Of a DNA stretch of 6,006 nucleotides, positions 1 through 6,006 are shown in pieces (the first letter of the stretch is position 1; each line of letters opens with the position of its first letter). Source of the DNA: Deltaproteobacteria bacterium (GTDB taxonomy: Bacteria > Desulfobacterota > Anaeroferrophillalia > Anaeroferrophillales > Tharpellaceae); NCBI GenBank assembly GCA_030640695.1, contig DAOWIX010000046.1, positions 1 through 6,006 of the forward strand, in the 5' to 3' direction. The translations under genes were made by a program, and so were the position numbers. Below the pieces are notes generated by a model. That model saw nothing but the letters and a program-made list of their open reading frames with translations, was not told the origin of the DNA and did not search any database.

Positions 1-763
1 AAGAACTCTTGCTCATCTGTTTTGAAGGGTTACGTTTCTGAAAGCTTTTTTGTGATGAACTTGGTTTTTTCAGTGGCGTTTTAATCCCTTTAGCCGCACT
101 TTTGCCAGCATTAGGGGAGGTCGCTTTGCTCTTTATACTGCTGCTGGAAGCGCCTTTCAGGTCTCTTTTACCTGCCGTACGCTGTTGGTAGTTTCTTTGA
201 GAGACGGTATTGTAAGAGTTGTAACTCCCAGGATAGTGGCCGTAGCCATAGGGTGACATATAGAAAGGGTGGGGCCGAAAAAGCCAGTACATGAACAGCA
301 TGTCGGTGACTCCGAAGCTGCTGCGATGATAGTGGTTCTGGCCGTAGATCTGTTCGTTACCTTTGACTTCGACGTTGGCCTGATCTTTACCGCTTTTTTC
401 GATATTAATGGTTGCCACTTCCTGCACCTCGCCGGCAACCGGTTCAACCGTTAGGGAGAAGCCTTTAGTCTGCTCATTGCCAAATTCGGTGACCTTGATG
501 TAGTCAACCTTGCCATCTTCATTAAGGTCTAAGTTGTTGAGGCCAGTATTTTTATCGTTAAGCAGGCGTTCGAGCTCGGTTGCGTTCTCAGCTTTCTTAA
601 GCAGGGAGCCAATGGTTGCCAGATCAAGCCCGTCCCCGCCATAGACCATGGTTTGAACGTTGACGTTGTATTGATTATCACTTTTCCCGGAAGGCCAGAA
701 AAAGGAGATGAGGATAATAAAAAAGAAGACTCCTGCCAGGACCTTAAAAATCTTTTCATTCAT
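1..763 (-). CDS. Membrane-anchored or secreted protein with a DxNxDG loop (partial, C-terminus beyond left edge)
   Basis: The frame stays open for 254 codons from ATG at 763 to the window edge, so the C-terminus is missing. I chose this start because GGAG (complement of 771-774) lies 7 nt upstream. Residues 6-23 are a single hydrophobic helix followed by W-P, an uncleaved anchor or signal peptide. Residues 37-130 form a compact region with a Leu-rich helix (51-69) and an acidic loop at 79-90 (D79, N81, D83, G84, D87) resembling one EF-hand/dockerin calcium loop, although position 12 is Lys rather than Glu. Residues 142-191 are rich in His, Tyr, Pro and aromatic residues (a FRPHPFYMSPYGYGHYP stretch). 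From about 192 the chain is a Lys/Ser/Gln tail with almost no acidic residues. I recall uncharacterised proteins of Bacteroidetes and deltaproteobacteria with the same LNNLDLNxDGxVDYIxV core, but no function is known to me. Calcium binding is inference. It lies downstream of the SpeE-like gene on the same strand. Confidence 0.85.
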   Translation of the reverse strand, partial: MNEKIFKVLAGVFFFIILISFFWPSGKSDNQYNVNVQTMVYGGDGLDLATIGSLLKKAENATELERLLNDKNTGLNNLDLNEDGKVDYIKVTEFGNEQTKGFSLTVEPVAGEVQEVATINIEKSGKDQANVEVKGNEQIYGQNHYHRSSFGVTDMLFMYWLFRPHPFYMSPYGYGHYPGSYNSYNTVSQRNYQQRTAGKRDLKGASSSSIKSKATSPNAGKSAAKGIKTPLKKPSSSQKSFQKRNPSKQMSKSS

Positions 764-812
764 AATGAAACTCCAACTTTTTAATGCAGCTAAAAATGCG
801 GTTCTAGAAGGC

Positions 813-839
813 AGTATGAGAATAGCAATTTTTTCTCAA
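813..839 (-). promoter_or_regulatory. Weak candidate sigma70 promoter for the gene starting at 763
   Basis: On the minus strand TTGAGA (839-834) and CATACT (818-813) are separated by 15 nt, shorter than the ideal 17. It sits between the inverted repeat and the start codon at 763, so it could give this gene its own transcript. The match is poor and may be chance in AT-rich DNA. Confidence 0.2.
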
Positions 840-847
840 ATCGAGGC

Positions 848-906
848 AGGCTCAAAAAATTACCGCAGGCATATGTATAATATTCCGAGGATAATTTTTT
901 GAGCCT
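848..906. repeat. Perfect 15-bp inverted repeat with a 29-bp spacer
   Basis: The arm at 848-862 (AGGCTCAAAAAATTA) is the exact reverse complement of 892-906. The stem's GC pairs are on the outside and its A/T run on the inside, and no T-tract follows directly in either direction, so it is not a standard intrinsic terminator. It begins 40 nt after the stop codon of the SpeE-like gene and ends 84 nt before the next start. The spacer holds a perfect TATAAT (876-881, plus strand) and a CATATG palindrome. On the minus-strand transcript the second arm could instead pair over 8 bp with a downstream A/U run (854-861 against 827-834), giving two mutually exclusive hairpins. It could be an RNA processing or stability hairpin, an attenuator or a protein-binding site. 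The structure is certain; its role is not. Confidence 0.8.
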
Positions 907-946
907 AACGAAGAGTTGGGGAAAAAGGGCATTCTCAGACTCTCTT

Positions 947-2617
947 CTAGTAGCCGGTTTGCCATCCTTTAAGATAATACGTGAAAATTTTATGATTAAC
1001 AAGGGTATTTATTTCATTTTCTTCAGAGTCAAGTTGGTTCTTGCCGAAATTAAGCGATGCGTGGATAAGTTCCGGTGTCAGGTAGCGGGTCGGAACCTCA
1101 AGTTTGGTAGTCTGTTTAAGAGTCTCTTTTAGACTTTTGGGGAGCTCTTCTGCGGCCCATCTCTCCTGATGACCGCCGATCCACCATCCCCACTCACCAA
1201 AGGATGGGACATTGTCGTGGTAGGGGATTACGCTTAAGCCGGCGGCTGTCATGCTGCGGCCGATACAGAGAAAAGCTTCTTTGGCATGGTAGGGAGATGT
1301 CGCTTGCTGAACAAAGATGCCGTCGATGGCCAGTCGGTCAGCCAAACGTCGATAGAAAGTACGGGAGTAGAGCTTGGCCAGCTCTTCGTTGTTGGGGTCG
1401 GGAAAGTCGACGATGATGATATCAAATTTTCCGGCCAGTTTCTCGAGTAGTGTCGCTGCGTCAATGTGAACCAGGGTAACCCGGGCGACCTCTTCGGGCT
1501 GGCTGTCAAAGCGCTGGTTCTGGTTGGGGATAAGAATGGCTTCTTTTTTATTTTGTGAACTTAAACTATTATTTTTTAGAAGAGTGATACGGGCATCACT
1601 CAAGCTGCCTTGATTGAGTTCGATGAGAGTGGGGTGGTTGCGTGCCAGACCGGTCATCTCAGGGTCGAGGTCGCAAAGTATAAGTTCTTTAACTGCGGGG
1701 TATTTCAGAACCTCTCGGGCGGCGAGGCCGTCGCCTCCTCCGAGGATGAGGACGCGGCGCTGATGTGGGGCCAGAGCGAAAGCGGGGTGGACCAGGTTTT
1801 CGTGGTAGATATATTCATCAGCGCTATTAAATTGCAGGCTACCGTTGATATAGCAGGAGATTTCGGCGGCTTTAGACTTGGTCATTACAATATGTTGGAA
1901 GCGGGTGGTTTGGCTCAAGATGATGCGGTTGCGATAGAGGTACTGTTCGGCGGTTGAGGTCCAGCTTCGAGCTTGGAAAAGACCACATGTCAAAAGCAGC
2001 AATGCAGCCAGAAGGGCTGCCCACAGGCGCTTGCTGAGGGTGACTTTTGCGCGAAAGTAGAGTAGCAGAGTCGTGGCGGCGGCCAAGTTCAAAAGCCCCA
2101 GAACAAAGGCGGTTTCGATCAGGGTGAAAAAAAGGGGCAGCAGAAAAACCCAGATCAGAGCTCCCGCCAGGGCGCCGACGTAGTCCATTTTCAGAACCTT
2201 GCCGAGGTTGACTTCGAGTTGGCTGATGTAGGCAGAGTTAAGGCGGGCGATCAGGGGCAGTTCAAAACCCAGCAGGAGACCGATACTGCTGATGAAAGCA
2301 TATTGTACTATAATATAATAGCTGGGGGCCATGCCGTAGGTGAAGAACAGAGCCAAGGGGCCGCAGCCTCCCAAAACCCCCAGCAGGATTTCAGCGCCGA
2401 TAAATTTATCGAGCAACAGGTGATCCTTGACCCGTTTCTGTAGATCAGCACCGATGCCCATACAGAACATCATGGCGCCGATCACCAAAGCCCACTGGCG
2501 AGCGGAATTGCCGAGAAGGTCGGCGGCCACGCGGCTTAAAGTATATTCATAGGCGAGGCCGCAACCGCCCATGATAAAGGTTGCCAGGTAGAGAATGAAG
2601 GAGGCTGAAATATTCAT
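947..2617 (-). CDS. speE: Membrane-anchored spermidine synthase-like aminopropyltransferase
   Basis: Family enzymes transfer an aminopropyl group from decarboxylated S-adenosylmethionine to putrescine or a related amine. The N-terminal half (about residues 5-216) holds roughly seven hydrophobic helices, so the enzyme should sit in the inner membrane. The soluble domain follows: Q262 with D267-E268 and Y271-H272-E273 of the amine site, the nucleotide loop GGGDG (293-297), acidic D316/D318, and D404-F-P-D407-P-N-N in place of the classical DSTDP. Both aspartates aligning with the catalytic pair are kept. The C-terminus (PSFGEWG at 471-477, final YYLKGW) matches the membrane-fused SpeE subfamily and looks complete. 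Length is 556 residues against about 520 as I recall for the subfamily; the excess fits an Asn/Gln/Lys-rich insertion at about 345-379. An in-frame TAG at 2629-2627 rules out an upstream start. No clear Shine-Dalgarno precedes ATG 2617. No AdoMet decarboxylase (speD) is visible here. Activity and amine substrate are inferred, and subfamily members may differ from classical SpeE. Confidence 0.88.
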   Translation of the reverse strand: MNISASFILYLATFIMGGCGLAYEYTLSRVAADLLGNSARQWALVIGAMMFCMGIGADLQKRVKDHLLLDKFIGAEILLGVLGGCGPLALFFTYGMAPSYYIIVQYAFISSIGLLLGFELPLIARLNSAYISQLEVNLGKVLKMDYVGALAGALIWVFLLPLFFTLIETAFVLGLLNLAAATTLLLYFRAKVTLSKRLWAALLAALLLLTCGLFQARSWTSTAEQYLYRNRIILSQTTRFQHIVMTKSKAAEISCYINGSLQFNSADEYIYHENLVHPAFALAPHQRRVLILGGGDGLAAREVLKYPAVKELILCDLDPEMTGLARNHPTLIELNQGSLSDARITLLKNNSLSSQNKKEAILIPNQNQRFDSQPEEVARVTLVHIDAATLLEKLAGKFDIIIVDFPDPNNEELAKLYSRTFYRRLADRLAIDGIFVQQATSPYHAKEAFLCIGRSMTAAGLSVIPYHDNVPSFGEWGWWIGGHQERWAAEELPKSLKETLKQTTKLEVPTRYLTPELIHASLNFGKNQLDSEENEINTLVNHKIFTYYLKGWQTGY

Positions 2618-2625
2618 GCACGTCG

Positions 2626-2653
2626 GCTATACTGAAGTGTACCTCGAAGTCAA
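2626..2653 (-). promoter_or_regulatory. Candidate sigma70 promoter for the SpeE-like gene
   Basis: On the minus strand TTGACT (2653-2648) and TATAGC (2631-2626) are 16 nt apart. Transcription would be expected to begin near 2619, only a couple of bases before ATG 2617, implying a leaderless or nearly leaderless message. That agrees with the absence of a Shine-Dalgarno sequence. Prediction from sequence match only. Confidence 0.4.
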
Positions 2654-2760
2654 GTTAAAATGTTACAATCTAATCCGGGCGGAGCCGTGCTCACTCACTT
2701 CAAGCAGGGCAAAGCAAAGTTAAAAGTTGCTCTCTTTGACTTAAATCATAAAATATTACT

Positions 2761-2780
2761 TGAAGTTTATAGGTGAAGTT
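2761..2780 (+). repeat. Short direct repeat TGAAGTT-N6-TGAAGTT in the divergent control region
   Basis: TGAAGTT occurs at 2761-2767 and again at 2774-2780, a 13-bp period, about 60-75 bp upstream of the TTGACA box at 2838. A related inverted copy, ACTTCAAG, lies at 2697-2704 and is the reverse complement of 2759-2766. Spaced direct repeats of this kind are often response-regulator or activator sites, but the copies are short and the region is AT-rich, so chance is possible. Confidence 0.25.
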
Positions 2781-2837
2781 GTGTATGTCTTGTTTCGATG
2801 GGCGGTAACTCTACAGGCTGTGCCCACGCTAAACCGC

Positions 2838-2867
2838 TTGACATCTTACGCCGCCAGCAAACTTTAT
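2838..2867 (+). promoter_or_regulatory. Candidate sigma70 promoter for the binding-protein/kinase operon
   Basis: A perfect TTGACA (2838-2843) is followed after 18 nt by CTTTAT (2862-2867), a weak -10 box with 3 of 6 consensus matches. The start site would fall at about 2874, on the GTG start codon, so either the message is leaderless, translation begins at ATG 2880, or the true promoter is further upstream. Confidence 0.3.
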
Positions 2868-2873
2868 TGAAAA

Positions 2874-3929
2874 GTGACTATGATCCGTTCCCTGATTCTA
2901 TTTTTCTGCTTAGTTGCAGTTGGTTGCTGCTATAGTCCAGCCGTTGCGGGCGAGTTGCGTCCACCGGATTCGGGTGGGCGTGAATATCGTATTTTTATGG
3001 TCAATAGTTACCATCCTGAATATTTCTGGAGTGCTCAGCAGAGTCAGGGAATTATGGATGCTTTATCGGGTTTAAGAGTGGTTAGCCATGAATATTTCAT
3101 GGATAGCAAAAGGCATCCAGAGGAGGAGTGGCTGGCCCAGCAGAAAGAGATATGTCTGGCTGAGATTGCAGCCTTCAAGCCAGATCTGATCTTTACCGGT
3201 GATGACAACGCAACCAGAACAATTGCTACCCATTTTCTAGGCCAATCACTGCCGGTTGTTTTTTACGGGGTCAATGCCGAACCAGAAAGTTATGGATTGG
3301 TTACAAGTAGCCAGCGTCAGGCTCCGGGGGGTAATGTTACCGGCGTATTGGAACGTCACTTTTTCAACTTAGCCACCTATAAGTTAGAAGCGCTGTGTCA
3401 TGTCAATAATATTTCTTTTACAAAACTTTATCTTTTGACCGATGATAGTTATACGTCAATCAAATTGTTCGAATTATTACGTTCTGAGAAGTGGGAGTTT
3501 GAGGTTGAGAGGGTTTTTTTGCCGCCGGTTGGTGGTTTTGCGCAGTATCAAAGTCTGATTGACAAGCTTAATCATTCCGGCAATGCGCTTTTTGTCTATA
3601 ATTTACAGACCATTAAGGGAGTCGATGGCAGAGCTGTTGACTATCGGGAGATCTTGGCTTGGACAAGATCTCGACTAAAGATTCCCTCAATAACATTTCA
3701 TCAGAAATATGTTGAGGAGGGGTTGATGTTTGGCCTGCTGGTAAGTGGTTACAATCAGGCCTTCTATGCCGCTCTGAAAGCAAGAAAGATCCTCCTTGGT
3801 ACTCCACCGGGTGAGGTTTCGATTGAAGCTCCGCCTCAGGGCGCCGCCGCCCTAAACAAGACAACAACCCGGCGTTTGGGTTTTAAGGTGCCGTTAGATC
3901 TGCTTTTCGGAGCAGAGATCTTTGAGTAA
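2874..3929 (+). CDS. Periplasmic ABC-type substrate-binding protein, likely sensory
   Basis: This 351-residue protein belongs to the ABC_sub_bind-type family (PF04392-like). Residues 4-25 form a signal peptide: a charged start, a hydrophobic core, and an AVA cleavage site before G26. A lipobox-like AVGC at 15-18 makes a lipoprotein possible but less likely. The mature protein has the usual two-lobe landmarks: NSYHP (44-48) at the first strand, PDLIFTGDDNA (103-113), PVVFYGVNAEP (127-137), GGNVTGV (152-158), KLYLLTD (184-190) opening the second lobe, and the C-terminal L-N-K-T-x3-R-x-L-G-F-x-V-P (327-340), close to the family ending. The ligand cannot be read from sequence. GTG 2874 and ATG 2880 are both possible starts; neither has a convincing Shine-Dalgarno, and both keep the signal peptide. 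No permease or ATPase follows; a histidine kinase begins 66 nt downstream on the same strand, so the protein probably binds a ligand and informs that kinase. Transport with distant partners remains possible. Confidence 0.87.
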   Translation: MTMIRSLILFFCLVAVGCCYSPAVAGELRPPDSGGREYRIFMVNSYHPEYFWSAQQSQGIMDALSGLRVVSHEYFMDSKRHPEEEWLAQQKEICLAEIAAFKPDLIFTGDDNATRTIATHFLGQSLPVVFYGVNAEPESYGLVTSSQRQAPGGNVTGVLERHFFNLATYKLEALCHVNNISFTKLYLLTDDSYTSIKLFELLRSEKWEFEVERVFLPPVGGFAQYQSLIDKLNHSGNALFVYNLQTIKGVDGRAVDYREILAWTRSRLKIPSITFHQKYVEEGLMFGLLVSGYNQAFYAALKARKILLGTPPGEVSIEAPPQGAAALNKTTTRRLGFKVPLDLLFGAEIFE

Positions 3930-3935
3930 TGATGG

Positions 3936-3956
3936 TTGCGCGGGCGTTGCCCGCAA
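3936..3956 (+). other. GC-rich intercistronic stem-loop
   Basis: GCGGGC (3940-3945), loop GTT, GCCCGC (3949-3954) form a perfect 6-bp hairpin; flanking TTG and CAA can extend it if two bases bulge. It lies 10 nt after the binding-protein stop and 41 nt before the kinase start. The next bases are GAAAATAA, not a U-run, so it is a poor intrinsic terminator and more likely a 3'-end stability or processing hairpin that would set unequal expression of the two genes. Confidence 0.5.
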
Positions 3957-3995
3957 GAAAATAACCTGTAAGGTACTAAACAGTATGGTGAGAAT

Positions 3996-6006
3996 GTGAC
4001 GGTACAAAAAATCTATCTTAAATTTGTGCTCATGGCTTTGGCGGCCTTGATACTCTTCTCGGTTGGGGGATATATTTTTAGTGATCGTGTAAGTCGTCAT
4101 TTCGTCTCGGAAGTCCAGAGCGAACAGGAGATTGTAGCTGATCGTATTGTCAAAAACCTGGAGGCCTATCTCAAGAGGGTACGGCAGACGGTCGATTCGG
4201 TACTCGATTTCACTCCGCATCAGGGCGGAAAGATAAAAGAAGTGACGGCCCATCGCTTTAAACTGTTATGGAAAATCTACCCGGAAATTTCCCACCTTGC
4301 TTTTGTCACTGCTGACGGAGATGTGTATTATACCGGTGAAAATGGTAATTTTATGCCTTTGGGCCTGCCTCTGCAGGAGGTTTACGAGTGGCAATATTTT
4401 GATTATGGTCTCTGGGATGAAATTGATGATGAGAAATTGCATCAGCGGCTCTCGGTTTTGATGCAATTTGTACCTGAACTGGGCAAGGTGATGCCGGTAC
4501 CGATCATCATCTTTGCGAAACGGGTTATTGTTGATGGTGAATATATTGGTTTGATGTTGATTCCTTATCAATTTGATTTCATGTTTACCACCTATTGCCG
4601 GAGTCTGGTTGTTGAAAAACGTCGCGAAATTATTGTGGCAGACAGTCACGGGCGGGTGGTCTACTCCTCATTTCCGGGGCTTTTTTTAGACAATTTTTAT
4701 CCGACCTATGGCAGTTCTTCTGAGCTGTTGTTGCGAAAGGGTGAGCACTTTTCGTTATTGAGTAAAGAAGAGCTTCCGCATGTTTTGGCTGCATTGGCCA
4801 ACCGAACCCCCTTTTCATCCGTAATGGAGATCTCAGTGGAAGGTCGTCATGATACCCTTCTGGCGGCTTTCCATGATATGGAGATGGTGACAGCTGACTG
4901 GACGGTGATGGTCGCCACGCCCCGGTCAAAAGCTGACGAACTGGCCTGGCGCTTACTGATTCCGGTTATTCTCATGTGTCTTTTGCTACTGTTGATGATT
5001 GCCTGTTTCTCATTGTTTATGTTTCGCCACCTGGCTCACTTTGCCCAAGAGAATGCTATTTTCAAAGCGGCTATTGTTTCAAGTTCAGATGGTGTGGTCG
5101 TGCTCGACACCCAGGGTCGTTACCTCTTTGTTAATCGCTCCTATTGTGAAATTACCGATGAGTCGAGCGCTGGACTGTTGGGGACTTTGTATCGGGAAGG
5201 TGCCGAAACTGGAACCTCAAAAGGTTTGCCCAAGGATATTTTCTCTTTGCTGGCCGAATGTGGTCGCTGGCAAGGGGTGGTCTCTTATCGCAAGATAGGG
5301 GAAACGCCGGATGTCGAAGTTAGCCAGAATTTTTCCGAGATCCATCGGGCTGGCCGCAAGGTTGGTTATATCGGCAACCTTCATAATATCAGTGAAGAGC
5401 GGCGGCTGAAACGGGAGGTTGAAGTTTACAGCGAGTATCTTCATAAAGAGGTTGAACGGCAAACCGAGGTCATCGTGCAATCCCAAAAGATGGAGAGCGT
5501 TGGTGTGCTGGCGGCTGGTTTTGCCCATGATTTCAACAACCTGCTTGCCAGTATGCACGGTAATATTGAACTCTTGGAGATGATGTTGCAAGCGTCACCG
5601 CAAAAAGCCGGTCGCTATATTGATAAGATTCGGCAGATCTCACTTCAGGCCGCAGAGTTGACGCGCCAGATACTGCTTTTTTCCCGTCGAGAAATCGGGG
5701 TTACCGAGGTCGTGACTGTGGCTGATCTTGTCGAGTCGGTTATGGTTCTTGTGCCTCCATCACTACCGGCGCAAATAACCTTTGATTGCATTGAGAATAG
5801 CAGTGATGTTAAGCTTAAGGTCGAAAAAGCCACAGTCGTACAATCTTTGTTTAACCTGGTTTTGAATGCCGGTGAATCCTTTATTGATGGTCAGGAGGAT
5901 GCTCGCATCAGAATCGTTTCAAAGGCTAAATTTGTCGATCGTTATCTGGGTCAGCGTCTAAATCTTATTCCCGGCAGCTGGTACTGTGAGCTGACTGTCT
6001 CAGATA
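3996..6006 (+). CDS. Transmembrane sensor histidine kinase, double-Cache-like sensor plus PAS (partial, C-terminus beyond right edge)
   Basis: The frame is open for 670 codons to the window end. It starts at GTG 3996, with GGTGAG just upstream; an in-frame TAA precedes it and no other in-frame start comes before the first helix. Order of parts: TM1 (about 8-29); periplasmic sensor (30-317) with two Cache/PAS-like strand-turn motifs, FVTADGDVYYTG (103-114) and IIVADSHGRVVYSS (212-225), ending in DWTVMVATP before TM2 (about 318-343), which suggests a double Cache domain; cytoplasmic PAS (353-468) with SSSDGVVVLDTQGRYLFVN; a charged linker helix (468-497); HisKA with FAHDFNNLL, phosphoacceptor H511, NtrB/class-4 type; N-box N620-L-V-L-N624-A-G-E. 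The last residues (LTVSD) are where the G1 box DxGxG begins, so the rest of the ATP-binding domain is missing. Many class-4 kinases carry a C-terminal receiver or pair with an NtrC-like regulator; neither can be seen. The kinase should autophosphorylate in response to a periplasmic ligand, probably with help from the upstream binding protein. The signal is unknown. Confidence 0.9.
   Translation, partial: MTVQKIYLKFVLMALAALILFSVGGYIFSDRVSRHFVSEVQSEQEIVADRIVKNLEAYLKRVRQTVDSVLDFTPHQGGKIKEVTAHRFKLLWKIYPEISHLAFVTADGDVYYTGENGNFMPLGLPLQEVYEWQYFDYGLWDEIDDEKLHQRLSVLMQFVPELGKVMPVPIIIFAKRVIVDGEYIGLMLIPYQFDFMFTTYCRSLVVEKRREIIVADSHGRVVYSSFPGLFLDNFYPTYGSSSELLLRKGEHFSLLSKEELPHVLAALANRTPFSSVMEISVEGRHDTLLAAFHDMEMVTADWTVMVATPRSKADELAWRLLIPVILMCLLLLLMIACFSLFMFRHLAHFAQENAIFKAAIVSSSDGVVVLDTQGRYLFVNRSYCEITDESSAGLLGTLYREGAETGTSKGLPKDIFSLLAECGRWQGVVSYRKIGETPDVEVSQNFSEIHRAGRKVGYIGNLHNISEERRLKREVEVYSEYLHKEVERQTEVIVQSQKMESVGVLAAGFAHDFNNLLASMHGNIELLEMMLQASPQKAGRYIDKIRQISLQAAELTRQILLFSRREIGVTEVVTVADLVESVMVLVPPSLPAQITFDCIENSSDVKLKVEKATVVQSLFNLVLNAGESFIDGQEDARIRIVSKAKFVDRYLGQRLNLIPGSWYCELTVSD

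Noticed and set aside
157..759. Two minus-strand frames of 96 and 76 codons within the left-edge gene
   Set aside because: They are in other frames of the continuous 254-codon frame starting at 763, which has the ribosome site and coherent protein features.
848..906. Invertible promoter (phase-variation switch) or a miniature transposable element
   Set aside because: The repeat encloses TATAAT, but a 29-bp spacer is very short for recombinase inversion and no recombinase gene is nearby. No target-site duplication flanks the arms.
848..906. Intrinsic terminator for the SpeE-like gene
   Set aside because: The stem is AT-rich toward the loop, the loop is 29 nt and no U-run follows the stem on the minus-strand transcript.
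708..1132. Plus-strand frames of 64 and 77 codons across the 764-946 gap
   Set aside because: They overlap real minus-strand genes at their ends, have no ribosome site, and the shared boundary falls in the inverted repeat.
1610..1957. 115-codon plus-strand open frame inside the SpeE-like gene
   Set aside because: It is antisense to the conserved catalytic domain, has no recognisable domain or ribosome site, and is best explained as a shadow of the real gene.
2681..2693. GAGC-N3-GCTC hairpin in the divergent region
   Set aside because: Only 4 bp of stem with no supporting context; expected by chance.
3894..4649. Minus-strand open frames of 119 and 127 codons opposite the kinase sensor region
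   Set aside because: They overlap a continuous plus-strand kinase frame with clear domain motifs; their translations look like arbitrary composition.

Overview
The window has the look of a Gram-negative bacterium with moderate GC, most plausibly a deltaproteobacterium / Desulfobacterota (Geobacter- or Desulfuromonas-like). This rests on family resemblance: a cytoplasmic-membrane aminopropyltransferase, an ABC-type periplasmic binding protein paired with a class-4 histidine kinase, and a small anchored protein with a single DxNxDG loop. The lineage is inferred, not proven by any marker gene.

Layout. (1) Positions 1-763, minus strand: the N-terminal 254 codons of an exported or membrane-anchored protein that runs off the left edge. 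(2) Positions 764-946: a gap holding a perfect 15-bp inverted repeat around a 29-bp AT-rich spacer. (3) Positions 947-2617, minus strand: a complete SpeE-type spermidine synthase with about seven N-terminal membrane helices and an apparent insertion of about 36 residues in its catalytic domain. (4) Positions 2618-2873: a divergent control region with a sigma70-like promoter pointing each way and a short direct repeat. (5) Positions 2874-3929, plus strand: a periplasmic substrate-binding protein. (6) Positions 3930-3995: a short gap with a GC-rich stem-loop. (7) Positions 3996-6006, plus strand: a sensor histidine kinase (double-Cache-like sensor, PAS, HisKA, start of the ATPase domain), cut by the right edge just as the G1 box begins.

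How the genes fit together. The two plus-strand genes form a probable sensory operon: a solitary binding protein with no permease or ATPase between it and a transmembrane kinase suggests ligand presentation to the kinase rather than transport. The minus-strand pair is a polyamine-type enzyme followed by an uncharacterised envelope protein, possibly cotranscribed but separated by the inverted repeat. No mobile element, tRNA, rRNA or CRISPR array was seen. The most unusual items are the inverted repeat at 848-906, the insertion in the SpeE-like enzyme, and the closeness of both divergent promoters to start codons that lack a clear Shine-Dalgarno sequence.
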